64,000 bases of DNA from Balanoglossus misakiensis (Eukaryota > Hemichordata). Below, one piece after another: positions 38,601-51,250 of this stretch (the stretch's first letter is position 1; every line of letters begins with the position of its first letter). The notes under the pieces are model-generated. The model was not told the origin of the DNA. It worked only from the letters and a program-made list of their open reading frames with translations, and did no database searches. The stretch is from positions 9,238,001-9,302,000 of the forward strand of contig CM082582.2 in the NCBI GenBank assembly GCA_040954595.2, read 5' to 3'. Both the position numbers and the translations under genes were made by a program.

Positions 38601-40259
38601 TTCAAAATTTGGTGGTTTTTGGATAAAAACCATGGGTTATAGCTCATGAAAATCATCCAGAAATGTCAATTTTTCGACTTCGCGAAATTTCAAAATTTGG
38701 TGGTTTTTGGATAAAAACCATGGGTTATAGCTCATGAAAATCATCCAGAAATGTCAATTTTTCGACTTCGCGAAATTTCAAAATTTGGTGGTTTTTGGAT
38801 AAAAACCATGGGTTATAGCTCATGAAAATCATCCAGAAATGTCAATTTTTCGACTTAGCGAAATTTCAAAATTTGGTGGTTTTTGGATAAAAACCATGGG
38901 TTATAGCTCATGAAAATCATCCAGAAATGTCAATTTTTCGACTTCGCGAAATTTCAAAATTTGGTGGTTTTTGGATAAAAACCATGGGTTATAGCTCATG
39001 AAAATCATCCAGAAATGTCAATTTTTCGACTTCGCGAAATTTCAAAATTTGGTGGTTTTTGGATAAAAACCATGGGTTATAGCTCATGAAAATCATCCAG
39101 AAATGTCAATTTTTCGACTTCGCGAAATTTCAAAATTTGGTGGTTTTTGGATAAAAACCATGGGTTATAGCTCATGAAAATCATCCAGAAATGTCAATTT
39201 TTCGACTTCGCGAAATTTCAAAATTTGGTGGTTTTTGGATAAAAACCATGGGTTATAGCTCATGAAAATCATCCAGAAATGTCAATTTTTCGACTTCGCG
39301 AAATTTCAAAATTTGGTGGTTTTTGGATAAAAACCATGGGTTATAGCTCATGAAAATCATCCAGAAATGTCAATTTTTCGACTTCGCGAAATTTCAAAAT
39401 TTGGTGGTTTTTGGATAAAAACCATGGGTTATAGCTCATGAAAATCATCCAGAAATGTCAATTTTTCGACTTCGCGAAATTTCAAAATTTGGTGGTTTTT
39501 GGATAAAAACCATGGGTTATAGCTCATGAAAATCATCCAGAAATGTCAATTTTTCGACTTCGCGAAATTTCAAAATTTGGTGGTTTTTGGATAAAAACCA
39601 TGGGTTATAGCTCATGAAAATCATCCAGAAATGTCAATTTTTCGACTTCGCGAAATTTCAAAATTTGGTGGTTTTTGGATAAAAACCATGGGTTATAGCT
39701 CATGAAAATCATCCAGAAATGTCAATTTTTCGACTTCGCGAAATTTCAAAATTTGGTGGTTTTTGGATAAAAACCATGGGTTATAGCTCATGAAAATCAT
39801 CCAGAAATGTCAATTTTTCGACTTCGCGAAATTTCAAAATTTGGTGGTTTTTGGATAAAAACCATGGGTTATAGCTCATGAAAATCATCCAGAAATGTCA
39901 ATTTTTCGACTTCGCGAAATTTCAAAATTTGGTGGTTTTTGGATAAAAACCATGGGTTATAGCTCATGAAAATCATCCAGAAATGTCAATTTTTCGACTT
40001 CGCGAAATTTCAAAATTTGGTGGTTTTTGGATAAAAATCATGGGTTATAGCTCATGAAAATCATCCAGAAATGTCAATTTTTCGACTTCGCGAAATTTCA
40101 AAATTTGGTGGTTTTTGGATAAAAACCATGGGTTATAGCTCATGAAAATCATCCAGAAATGTCAATTTTTCGACTTCGCGAAATTTCATAATTTGGTGGT
40201 TTTTGGATAAAAACCATGGGTTATAGCTCATGAAAATCATCCAGAAATGTCAATTTTTC

Positions 40260-40436
40260 GACTTTGCTGATTTTCGAAATTTGGTGATTTTTTGAGAAAA
40301 TCCATGGGTTATAGCTCATGAAAATCACCGAGAAATGACAATGTTTCGACTTTGCGGATTTTCGAAATTTGGTGATTTTTTGAGAAAAACCATGGGTTAT
40401 AGCTCATGAAAATCACCCAGAAATGACAATTTTTCG
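40260..40436 (-). repeat. C-type satellite pair inside the A layer, copy 1
   Basis: Two C-like units marked by TTTGCTGATTTTCG, AGAAAATCCATGGG and ACAATGTTTCGAC. This copy rejoins the A layer with an ordinary TTCGCGAAATTTC unit, unlike the three later copies. Confidence 0.85.
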
Positions 40437-43075
40437 ACTTCGCGAAATTTCAAAATTTGGTGGTTTTTGGATAAAAACCATGGGTTATAGCTCATGAAAA
40501 TCATCCAGAAATGTCAATTTTTCGACTTCGCGAAATTTCAAAATTTGGTGGTTTTTGGATAAAAACCATGGGTTATAGCTCATGAAAATCATCCAGAAAT
40601 GTCAATTTTTCGACTTCGCGAAATTTCAAAATTTGGTGGTTTTTGGATAAAAACCATGGGTTATAGCTCATGAAAATCATCCAGAAATGTCAATTTTTCG
40701 ACTTCGCGAAATTTCAAAATTTGGTGGTTTTTGGATAAAAACCATGGGTTATAGCTCATGAAAATCATCCAGAAATGTCAATTTTTCGACTTCGCGAAAT
40801 TTCAAAATTTGGTGGTTTTTGGATAAAAACCATGGGTTATAGCTCATGAAAATCATCCAGAAATGTCAATTTTTCGACATCGCGAAATTTCAAAATTTGG
40901 TGGTTTTTGGATAAAAACCATGGGTTATAGCTCATGAAAATCATCCAGAAATGTCAATTTTTCGACTTCGCGAAATTTCAAAATTTGGTGGTTTTTGGAT
41001 AAAAACCATGGGTTATAGCTCATGAAAATCATCCAGAAATGTCAATTTTTCGACTTCGCGAAATTTCAAAATTTGGTGGTTTTTGGATAAAAACCATGGG
41101 TTATAGCTCATGAAAATCATCCAGAAATGTCAATTTTTCGACTTCGCGAAATTTCAAAATTTGGTGGTTTTTGGATAAAAACCATGGGTTATAGCTCATG
41201 AAAATCATCCAGAAATGTCAATTTTTCGACTTCGCGAAATTTCAAAATTTGGTGGTTTTTGGATAAAAACCATGGGTTATAGCTCATGAAAATCATCCAG
41301 AAATGTCAATTTTTCGACTTCGCGAAATTTCAAAATTTGGTGGTTTTTGGATAAAAACCATGGGTTATAGCTCATGAAAATCATCCAGAAATGTCAATTT
41401 TTCGACTTCGCGAAATTTCAAAATTTGGTGGTTTTTGGATAAAAACCATGGGTTATAGCTCATGAAAATCATCCAGAAATGTCAATTTTTCGACTTCGCG
41501 AAATTTCAAAATTTGGTGGTTTTTGGATAAAAACCATGGGTTATAGCTCATGAAAATCATCCAGAAATGTCAATTTTTCGACTTCGCGAAATTTCAAAAT
41601 TTGGTGGTTTTTGGATAAAAACCATGGGTTATAGCTCATGAAAATCATCCAGAAATGTCAATTTTTCGACTTAGCGAAATTTCAAAATTTGGTGGTTTTT
41701 GGATAAAAACCATGGGTTATAGCTCATGAAAATCATCCAGAAATGTCAATTTTTCGACTTCGCGAAATTTCAAAATTTGGTGGTTTTTGGATAAAAACCA
41801 TGGGTTATAGCTCATGAAAATCATCCAGAAATGTCAATTTTTCGACTTCGCGAAATTTCAAAATTTGGTGGTTTTTGGATAAAAACCATGGGTTATAGCT
41901 CATGAAAATCATCCAGAAATGTCAATTTTTCGACTTCGCGAAATTTCAAAATTTGGTGGTTTTTGGATAAAAACCATGGGTTATAGCTCATGAAAATCAT
42001 CCAGAAATGTCAATTTTTCGACTTCGCGAAATTTCAAAATTTGGTGGTTTTTGGATAAAAACCATGGGTTATAGCTCATGAAAATCATCCAGAAATGTCA
42101 ATTTTTCGACTTCGCGAAATTTCAAAATTTGGTGGTGTTTGGATAAAAACCATGGGTTATAGCTCATGAAAATCATCCAGAAATGTCAATTTTTCGACTT
42201 CGCGAAATTTCAAAATTTGGTGGTTTTTGGATAAAAACCATGGGTTATAGCTCATGAAAATCATCCAGAAATGTCAATTTTTCGACTTCGCGAAATTTCA
42301 AAATTTGGTGGTTTTTGGATAAAAACCATGGGTTATAGCTCATGAAAATCATCCAGAAATGTCAATTTTTCGACTTCGCGAAATTTCAAAATTTGGTGGT
42401 TTTTGGATAAAAACCATGGGTTATAGCTCATGAAAATCATCCAGAAATGTCAATTTTTCGACTTCGCGAAATTTCAAAATTTGGTGGTTTTTGGATAAAA
42501 ACCATGGGTTATAGCTCATGAAAATCATCCAGAAATGTCAATTTTTCGACTTCGCGAAATTTCAAAATTTGGTGGTTTTTGGATAAAAACCATGGGTTAT
42601 AGCTCATGAAAATCATCCAGAAATGTCAATTTTTCGACTTCGCGAAATTTCAAAATTTGGTGGTTTTTGGATAAAAACCATGGGTTATAGCTCATGAAAA
42701 TCATCCAGAAATGTCAATTTTTCGACTTCGCGAAATTTCAAAATTTGGTGGTTTTTGGATAAAAACCATGGGTTATAGCTCATGAAAATCATCCAGAAAT
42801 GTCAATTTTTCGACTTCGCGAAATTTCAAAATTTGGTGGTTTTTGGATAAAAATCATGGGTTATAGCTCATGAAAATCATCCAGAAATGTCAATTTTTCG
42901 ACTTCGCGAAATTTCAAAATTTGGTGGTTTTTGGATAAAAACCATGGGTTATAGCTCATGAAAATCATCCAGAAATGTCAATTTTTCGACTTCGCGAAAT
43001 TTCATAATTTGGTGGTTTTTGGATAAAAACCATGGGTTATAGCTCATGAAAATCATCCAGAAATGTCAATTTTTC

Positions 43076-43275
43076 GACTTTGCTGATTTTCGAAATTTGG
43101 TGATTTTTTGAGAAAATCCATGGGTTATAGCTCATGAAAATCACCGAGAAATGACAATGTTTCGACTTTGCGGATTTTCGAAATTTGGTGATTTTTTGAG
43201 AAAAACCATGGGTTATAGCTCATGAAAATCACCCAGAAATGACAATTTTTCGACTTCGCGGATTTTTGAAATTTG
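43076..43275 (-). repeat. C-type satellite pair inside the A layer, copy 2
   Basis: Same marked pair, 2,816 bp (32 units) after copy 1. It rejoins through a hybrid unit, TTCGCGGATTTTTG, half A and half C. Confidence 0.85.
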
Positions 43276-44659
43276 GTGGTTTTTGGATAAAAACCATGGG
43301 TTATAGCTCATGAAAATCATCCAGAAATGTCAATTTTTCGACTTCGCGAAATTTCAAAATTTGGTGGTTTTTGGATAAAAACCATGGGTTATAGCTTATG
43401 AAAATCATCCAGAAATGTCAATTTTTCGACTTCGCGAAATTTCAAAATTTGGTGGTTTTTGGATAAAAACCATGGGTTATAGCTCATGAAAATCATCCAG
43501 AAATGTCAATTTTTCGACTTCGCGAAATTTCAAAATTTGGTGGTTTTCGGATAAAAACCATGGGTTATAGCTCATGAAAATCATCCAGAAATGTCAATTT
43601 TTCGACTTCGCGAAATTTCAAAATTTGGTGGTTTTTGGATAAAAACCATGGGTTATAGCTCATGAAAATCATCCAGAAATGTCAATTTTTCGACTTCGCG
43701 AAATTTCAAAATTTGGTGGTTTTTGGATAAAAATCATGGGTTATAGCTCATGAAAATCATCCAGAAATGTCAATTTTTCGACTTCGCGAAATTTCAAAAT
43801 TTGGTGGTTTTTGGATAAAAACCATGGGTTATAGCTCATGAAAATCATCCAGAAATGTCAATTTTTCGACTTCGCGAAATTTCAAAATTTGGTGGTTTTT
43901 GGATAAAAACCATGGGTTATAGCTCATGAAAATCATCCAGAAATGTCAATTTTTCGACTTCGCGAAATTTCAAAATTTGGTGGTTTTTGGATAAAAACCA
44001 TGGGTTATAGCTCATGAAAATCATCCAGAAATGTCAATTTTTCGACTTCGCGAAATTTCAAAATTTGGTGGTTTTTGGATAAAAACCATGGGTTATAGCT
44101 CATGAAAATCATCCAGAAATGTCAATTTTTCGACTTCGCGAAATTTCAAAATTTGGTGGTTTTTGGATAAAAACCATGGGTTATAGCTCATGAAAATCAT
44201 CCAGAAATGTCAATTTTTCGACTTCGCGAAATTTCAAAATTTGGTGGTTTTTGGATAAAAACCATGGGTTATAGCTCATGAAAATCATCCAGAAATGTCA
44301 ATTTTTCGACTTCGCGAAATTTCAAAATTTGGTGGTTTTTGGATAAAAACCATGGGTTATAGCTCATGAAAATCATCCAGAAATGTCAATTTTTCGACTT
44401 CGCGAAATTTCAAAATTTGGTGGTTTTTGGATAAAAACCATGGGTTATAGCTCATGAAAATCATCCAGAAATGTCAATTTTTCGACTTCGCGAAATTTCA
44501 AAATTTGGTGGTTTTTGGATAAAAACCATGGGTTATAGCTCATGAAAATCATCCAGAAATGTCAATTTTTCGACTTCGCGAAATTTCATAATTTGGTGGT
44601 TTTTGGATAAAAACCATGGGTTATAGCTCATGAAAATCATCCAGAAATGTCAATTTTTC

Positions 44660-44858
44660 GACTTTGCTGATTTTCGAAATTTGGTGATTTTTTGAGAAAA
44701 TCCATGGGTTATAGCTCATGAAAATCACCGAGAAATGACAATGTTTCGACTTTGCGGATTTTCGAAATTTGGTGATTTTTTGAGAAAAACCATGGGTTAT
44801 AGCTCATGAAAATCACCCAGAAATGACAATTTTTCGACTTCGCGGATTTTTGAAATTT
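44660..44858 (-). repeat. C-type satellite pair inside the A layer, copy 3
   Basis: Same pair and same hybrid junction as copy 2, 1,584 bp (18 units) later. The GCTTATGAAAATC variant that follows is also repeated at this spacing, so a multi-unit block was copied. Confidence 0.85.
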
Positions 44859-45803
44859 GGTGGTTTTTGGATAAAAACCATGGGTTATAGCTCATGAAAA
44901 TCATCCAGAAATGTCAATTTTTCGACTTCGCGAAATTTCAAAATTTGGTGGTTTTTGGATAAAAACCATGGGTTATAGCTTATGAAAATCATCCAGAAAT
45001 GTCAATTTTTCGACTTCGCGAAATTTCAAAATTTGGTGGTTTTTGGATAAAAACCATGGGTTATAGCTCATGAAAATCATCCAGAAATGTCAATTTTTCG
45101 ACTTCGCGAAATTTCAAAATTTGGTGGTTTTCGGATAAAAACCATGGGTTATAGCTCATGAAAATCATCCAGAAATGTCAATTTTTCGACTTCGCGAAAT
45201 TTCAAAATTTGGTGGTTTTTGGATAAAAACCATGGGTTATAGCTCATGAAAATCATCCAGAAATGTCAATTTTTCGACTTCGCGAAATTTCAAAATTTGG
45301 TGGTTTTTGGATAAAAATCATGGGTTATAGCTCATGAAAATCATCCAGAAATGTCAATTTTTCGACTTCGCGAAATTTCAAAATTTGGTGGTTTTTGGAT
45401 AAAAACCATGGGTTATAGCTCATGAAAATCATCCAGAAATGTCAATTTTTCGACTTCGCGAAATTTCAAAATTTGGTGGTTTTTGGATAAAAACCATGGG
45501 TTATAGCTCATGAAAATCATCCAGAAATGTCAATTTTTCGACTTCGCGAAATTTCAAAATTTGGTGGTTTTTGGATAAAAACCATGGGTTATAGCTCATG
45601 AAAATCATCCAGAAATGTCAATTTTTCGACTTCGCGAAATTTCAAAATTTGGTGGTTTTTGGATAAAAACCATGGGTTATAGCTCATGAAAATCATCCAG
45701 AAATGTCAATTTTTCGACTTCGCGAAATTTCATAATTTGGTGGTTTTTGGATAAAAACCATGGGTTATAGCTCATGAAAATCATCCAGAAATGTCAATTT
45801 TTC

Positions 45804-46002
45804 GACTTTGCTGATTTTCGAAATTTGGTGATTTTTTGAGAAAATCCATGGGTTATAGCTCATGAAAATCACCGAGAAATGACAATGTTTCGACTTTGCG
45901 GATTTTCGAAATTTGGTGATTTTTTGAGAAAAACCATGGGTTATAGCTCATGAAAATCACCCAGAAATGACAATTTTTCGACTTCGCGGATTTTTGAAAT
46001 TT
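45804..46002 (-). repeat. C-type satellite pair inside the A layer, copy 4
   Basis: Same pair and hybrid junction, 1,144 bp (13 units) after copy 3. The spacing shrank by five units relative to the previous period, indicating an internal deletion of whole units. Confidence 0.85.
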
Positions 46003-48500
46003 GGTGGTTTTTGGATAAAAACCATGGGTTATAGCTCATGAAAATCATCCAGAAATGTCAATTTTTCGACTTCGCGAAATTTCAAAATTTGGTGGTTTTT
46101 GGATAAAAACCATGGGTTATAGCTCATGAAAATCATCCAGAAATGTCAATTTTTCGACTTCGCGAAATTTCAAAATTTGGTGGTTTTTGGATAAAAACAA
46201 TGGGTTATAGCTCATGAAAATCATCCAGAAATGTCAATTTTTCGACTTCGCGAAATTTCAAAATTTGGTGGTTTTTGGATAAAAACCATGGGTTATAGCA
46301 CATGAAAATCATCTAGAAATGTCAATTTTTCGACTTCGCGAAATTTCAAAATTTGGTGGTTTTTGGATAAAAACCATGGGTTATAGCTCATGAAAATCAT
46401 CCAGAAACGTCAATTTTTCGACTTCGCGAAATTTCAAAATTTGGTGGTTTTTGGATAAAAACCATGGGTTATAGCTCATGAAAGTCATCCAGAAATGTCA
46501 ATTTTTCGACTTCGCGAAATTGCAAAATTTGGTGGTTTTTGGATAAAAACCATGGGTTATAGCTCATGAAAGTCATCCAGAAATGTCAATTTTTCGACTT
46601 CGCGAAATTTCAAAATTTGGTGGTTTTTGGATAAAAACCATGGGTTATAGCTCATGAAAGTCATCCAGAAATGTCAATTTTTCGACTTCGCGAAATTTCA
46701 AAATTTGGTGGTTTTTGGATAAAAACCATGGGTTATAGCTCATGAAAGTCATCCAGAAATGTCAATTTTTCGACTTCGCGAAATTTCAAAATTTGGTGGT
46801 TTTTGGATAAAAACCATGGGTTATAGCTCATGAAAATCATCCAGAAATGTCAATTTTTCGACTTCGCGAAATTTCAAAATTTGGTGGTTTTTGGATAAAA
46901 ACCATGGGTTATAGCTCATGAAAATCATCCAGAAATGTCAATTTTTCGACTTCGCGAAATTTCAAAATTTGGTGGTGTTTGGATAAAAACCATGGGTTAT
47001 AGCTCATGAAAATCATCCAGAAATGTCAATTTTTCGACTTCGCGAAATTTCAAAATTTGGTGGTTTTTGGATAAAAACCATGGGTTATAGCTCATGAAAA
47101 TCATCCAGAAATGTCAATTTTTCGACTTCGCGAAATTTCAAAATTTGGTGGTTTTTGGATAAAAACCATGGGTTATAGCTCATGAAAATCATCCAGAAAT
47201 GTCAATTTTTCGACTTCGCGAAATTTCAAAATTTGGTGGTTTTTGGATAAAAACCATGGGTTATAGCTCATGAAAATCATCCAGAAATGTCAATTTTTCG
47301 ACTTCGCGAAATTTCAAAATTTGGTGGTTTTTGGATAAAAACCATGGGTTATAGCTCATGAAAATCATCCAGAAATGTCAATTTTTCGACTTCGCGAAAT
47401 TTCAAAATTTGGTGGTTTTTGGATAAAAACCATGGGTTATAGCTCATGAAAATCATCCAGAAATGTCAATTTTTCGACTTCGCGAAATTTCAAAATTTGG
47501 TGGTTTTTGGATAAAAACCATGGGTTATAGCTCATGAAAATCATCCAGAAATGTCAATTTTTCGACTTCGCGAAATTTCAAAATTTGGTGGTTTTTGGAT
47601 AAAACCATGGGTTATAGCTCATGAAAATCATCCAGAAATATCAATTTTTCGACTTCGCGAAATTTCAAAAATTTGGTGGTTTTTGGATAAAAACCATGGG
47701 TTATAGCTCATGAAAATCATCCAGAAATGTCAATTTTTCGACTTCGCGAAATTTCAAAATTTGGTGGTTTTTGGATAAAAACCATGGGTTATAGCTAATG
47801 AAAATCATCCAGAAATGTCAATTTTTCGACTTCGCGAAATTTCAAAATTTGGTGGTTTTTGGATAAAAACCATGGGTTATAGCTCATGAAAATCATCCAG
47901 AAATGTCAATTTTTCGACTTCGCGAAATTTCAAAATTTGGTGGTTTTTGGATAAAAACCATGGGTTATAGCTCATGAAAATCATCCAGAAATGTCAATTT
48001 TTCGACTTCGCGAAATTTCAAAATTTGGTGGTTTTTGGATAAAAACCATGGGTTATAGCTCATGAAAATCATCCAGAAATGTCAATTTTTCGACTTCGCG
48101 AAATTTCAAAATTTGGTGGTTTTTGGATAAAACCATGGGTTATAGCTCATGAAAATCATCCAGAAATATCAATTTTTCGACTTCGCGAAATTTCAAAAAT
48201 TTGGTGGTTTTTGGATAAAAACCATGGGTTATAGCTCATGAAAATCATCCAGAAATGTCAATTTTTCGACTTCGCGAAATTTCAAAATTTGGTGGTTTTT
48301 GGATAAAAACCATGGGTTATAGCTAATGAAAATCATCCAGAAATGTCAATTTTTCGACTTCGCGAAATTTCAAAATTTGGTGGTTTTTGGATAAAAACCA
48401 TGGGTTATAGCTCATGAAAATCATCCAGAAATGTCAATTTTTCGACTTCGCGAAATTTCAAAATTTGGTGGTTTTTGGATAAAAACCATGGGTTATAGCT

Positions 48501-49240
48501 CATGAAATCACTCAAAAATGACAATTTTTTGACTTTGCTGATTTTCGAAATTTGGTGAATTTTTGAGAAAAACCATGGGTTATAGCTCATGAAAATCACC
48601 AAGAAATGACAATTTTACGACTTTGCGGATTTTCAAAATTTGGTGATTTTTTGAGAAAAACCATGGGTTATAGCTCATGAAAATCACCCAGAAATGAAAA
48701 TTTTTCGACTTTGCGGATTTTTGAAATTTGGTGATTTTTTGAGAAAAACCATGGGTTATAGATCATGAAATCACCCAGAAATGACAATTTTTCGACTTTG
48801 CGGATTTCCGAAATTTGGTGATTTTTTGAGAAAAACCATGGGTTATAGATCATGAAATCACTCAGAAATGACAATTTTTCGACTTTGCTGATTTTCGAAA
48901 TTTGGTGATTTTTTGAGAAAAACCATGGGTTATAGCTCATGAAAATCACCCAGAAATGACAATTTTTCGACTTTGCGGATTTTCAAAATTTGGTGATTTT
49001 TTGAGAAAAACCATGGGTTATAGCTCATGAAATCACTCAGAAATGACAATTTTTCGACTTTGCGGATTTTCGAAATTTGGTGATTTTTTGAGAAAAAACA
49101 TGGGTTATAGCTCATGAAAATCACCCAGAAATGACAATTTTTCGACTTTGCGGATTTTTGAAATTTGGTGATTTTTCGAGAAAAACCATGGGTTATAGCT
49201 CATGAAATCACCCAGAAATGACAATTTTTCGACTTTGCGG
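48501..49240 (-). repeat. Satellite layer C, right (inverted)
   Basis: Reverse complement of layer C, with CACCCAGAAATGACAATTTTTCG and GATTTTTTGAGAAAAACC. It is about 740 bp, nearly the same length as the left layer C (about 737 bp), and is placed symmetrically. Its units are more diverged than those on the left. Confidence 0.85.
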
Positions 49241-50398
49241 ATTTTCGAAATTTGGTCATTTTTTGAAAAAATCATGGGTTATAGCTCATGAAAATCGTCA
49301 AAAAATGAGGATTTTTCGACTTTGCGGATTTTCGAAATTTGGTCATTTTTTGAAAAAAAACATGGGTTATAGCTCAGGAAAATCGTCAAAAAATGAAGAT
49401 TTTTCGACTTTGCGGATTTTCGAAATTTAGTCATTTTTTAAAAAAATCATGGGTTATAGCTCAGGAAAATCGTCAAAAAAGAGGATTTTTCGACTTTGCG
49501 GATTTTCGAAATTTGGTCATTTTTTGAAAAAATCGTGGGTTATAGCTCAGGAAAATCGTCAAAAAATGAGGATTTTTCGACTTTGCGGATTTTCGAAATT
49601 TGGTCATTTTTTGAAAAAACCATGGGTTATAGCTCAGGAAAATCGTCAAAAAATGAGGATTTTTCGACTTTGCGGATTTTCGAAATTTGGTCATTTTTTG
49701 AAAAAATCATGGGTTATAGCTCAGGAAAATCGTCAAAAAATGAGGATTTTTCGACTTTGCGGATTTTCGAAATTTGGTCATTTTTTGAAAAAATCATGGG
49801 TTATAGCTCAGGAAAATCGTCAAAAAATGAGGATTTTTCGACTTTGCGGATTTTCGAAATTTGGTCATTTTTTGAAAAAATCATGGGTTATAGCTCAGGA
49901 AAATCGTCAAAAAATGAGGATTTTTCGACTTTGCGGATTTTCGAAATTTGGTCATTTTTTGAAAAAAACCATGGGTTATAGCTCAGGAAAATCGTCAAAA
50001 AATGACGATTTTTCGACTTTGCGAATTTTCGAAATTTGGTCATTTTTTGAAAAAATCATGGGTTATAGCTCATGAAAATCGTCAAAAAATGAGCATTTTT
50101 CGACTTTGCGGATTTTTGAAATTTGGTCATTTTTTGAAAAAACCATGGGTTATAGCTCAGGAAAATCGTCAAAAAATGAGCATTTTTCGACTTTGTGGCT
50201 TTTCGAAATTTGGTCATTTTTTGAAAAAATCATGGGTTATAGCTCAGGAAAATCGTCAAAAAATGAGGATTTTTCAACTTTGCGGATTTTCGAAATTTGG
50301 TCATCTTTTGAAAAAATCATGGGTTATAGCCCAGGAAAATCGTCAAGAAATGAGGATTTTTCGACTTTGTGGATTTTCGAAATTTGGTCATTTTTTGA
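49241..50398 (-). repeat. Satellite layer B, right edge (inverted, 87 bp)
   Basis: Reverse complement of layer B with GTCAAAAAATGAGGATTTTTCG and GGTCATTTTTTGAAAAAATCATGGG. About 13 units. The outer ones accumulate changes (TTTGTGGCTTTTCG, CAACTTTGCGG, GGTCATCTTTTG). It ends abruptly at TTTTTTGAT|ATCTTCTCG. Confidence 0.85.
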
Positions 50399-51130
50399 TA
50401 TCTTCTCGACCTCGATGTTATTAACAATCGGGTTTATACTGCTGAATGGACGATATCTGATTGAGACACGCCAGACTCGCAATCGTGTCCGTTGCGATAT
50501 CTGCGGTGTCGTTTATTATCTGGTAAATTGAGTTGGTCGCAAGATGACAGCGAATAAACAACTTGAAGCGCAATCGTGGTTGGTGTGTTGGTTTATTGCG
50601 TTAGAGGTCGGTGAACTCGATCGAAATGTTTAGTAGTACATGTAGTCCCGTAGAATCATGCAGTCTGCATGGGCCACCAAAGCTCTTAGCAGTTTGAAGT
50701 CAATGGCTCGACATTCCCTCTGCTGTTGGGCGCAGTAATGGACAACGGTAGAACAAGGGGTGGTCATTAGTAACTATACGCCTCCTTCAGGAATTTTAAG
50801 AGTGTAATAGCTCTAACCTCAGGAGCAAGGATGTTGAGCTATTTAGAGCACGGACCCTGGGACTGTTGATGATAGAATAAGGTCTTATATCTGACCGACA
50901 GTGCAGTAAAGTCATTGTCACCTTAAGCTTTTATTATATTGTGAGGTCCGTGTGGTGTAGATGAAGATGACCCTTGTTCAATAAAGGAGGTGAGGGGGAC
51001 AAGTTGTCTACCTGCAAGAGAAAGTGGACGAGGCTGCATCTATCCTCAAAAGCCACCCAACTTTTGTGTCAGTGTGGTTAGTTTTTCCATAGACCTTATT
51101 GCTCCCAGGGTCTGTGTTTTTTTTTTATGT
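50399..51130. other. Right flank of the satellite, no gene recognised
   Basis: Unique-looking sequence with no supported ORF. It does not resemble the left flank (21.4-21.95 kb), so the array is not bounded by an obvious target duplication. Confidence 0.5.
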
Positions 51131-51137
51131 GTCCAAG

Positions 51138-51250
51138 GTGATCTCGACGCCAAACCATCACCGATAAAAATTCCCGATCGTGCCGACTTGCTGAGCGAGC
51201 GATATCAGAAGGAGACAAACCGCGCCGGAGCCGCAATTGTTCAACAGTGA
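51138..51250 (+). CDS. Possible terminal coding exon, unidentified
   Basis: After a T-rich tract and TGTCCAAG (a weak AG acceptor) the frame reads GDLDAKPSPIKIPDRADLLS and continues, charged and repeat-free, to a TGA at 51248-51250. The composition looks coding and differs from its AT-rich flanks. I do not recognise it. It could be the tail of a gene whose upstream part was displaced by the satellite, or a chance ORF. The tails of family copies C and D start with a Pro-Leu/Ile motif, a similarity too weak to use. Confidence 0.2.

Larger units (their letters stand above)
35604..48500 (-). repeat. Satellite layer A, right arm (88 bp, inverted)
   Basis: Reverse complement of layer A, about 145 units. 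The first kilobase keeps ATCCGAAAACC-type variants like the left arm. The stretch 36.8-40.2 kb is almost perfectly homogeneous. Five adjacent units with GAAAGTCATCC (46480-46760) and a six-unit duplication (GATAAAACCATGG at 47598 and 48126, 528 bp apart) show recent local expansion. Confidence 0.9.
21950..50398. repeat. 28.4-kb inverted satellite array of 87-88 bp units
   Basis: Every unit contains GAGCTATAACCCATG and CGAAGTCGAAAAATT-like segments. The spacing of GAGCTATAAC is 88 bases in the main subtype (24211, 24299, 24387, 24475) and 87 in two edge subtypes (22383, 22470, 22557). Dividing the length by the unit gives roughly 320 units. From 21950 to about 35597 units read in one orientation, and from there to 50398 in the other. 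Edge layers are mirror images. Main-type units carry NcoI (CCATGG) and NruI (TCGCGA) sites. The unit does not match any satellite I can name. The array may be a true palindrome or partly an assembly product. Confidence 0.97.

Noticed and set aside
21950-50398. CRISPR-like regular repeats
   Set aside because: Units are contiguous without unique spacers and the locus is a split-gene animal genome.
21950-50398. Large transposon with terminal inverted repeats
   Set aside because: The inverted arms are simple satellite units; no transposase-like ORF, unique interior or target duplication is present.
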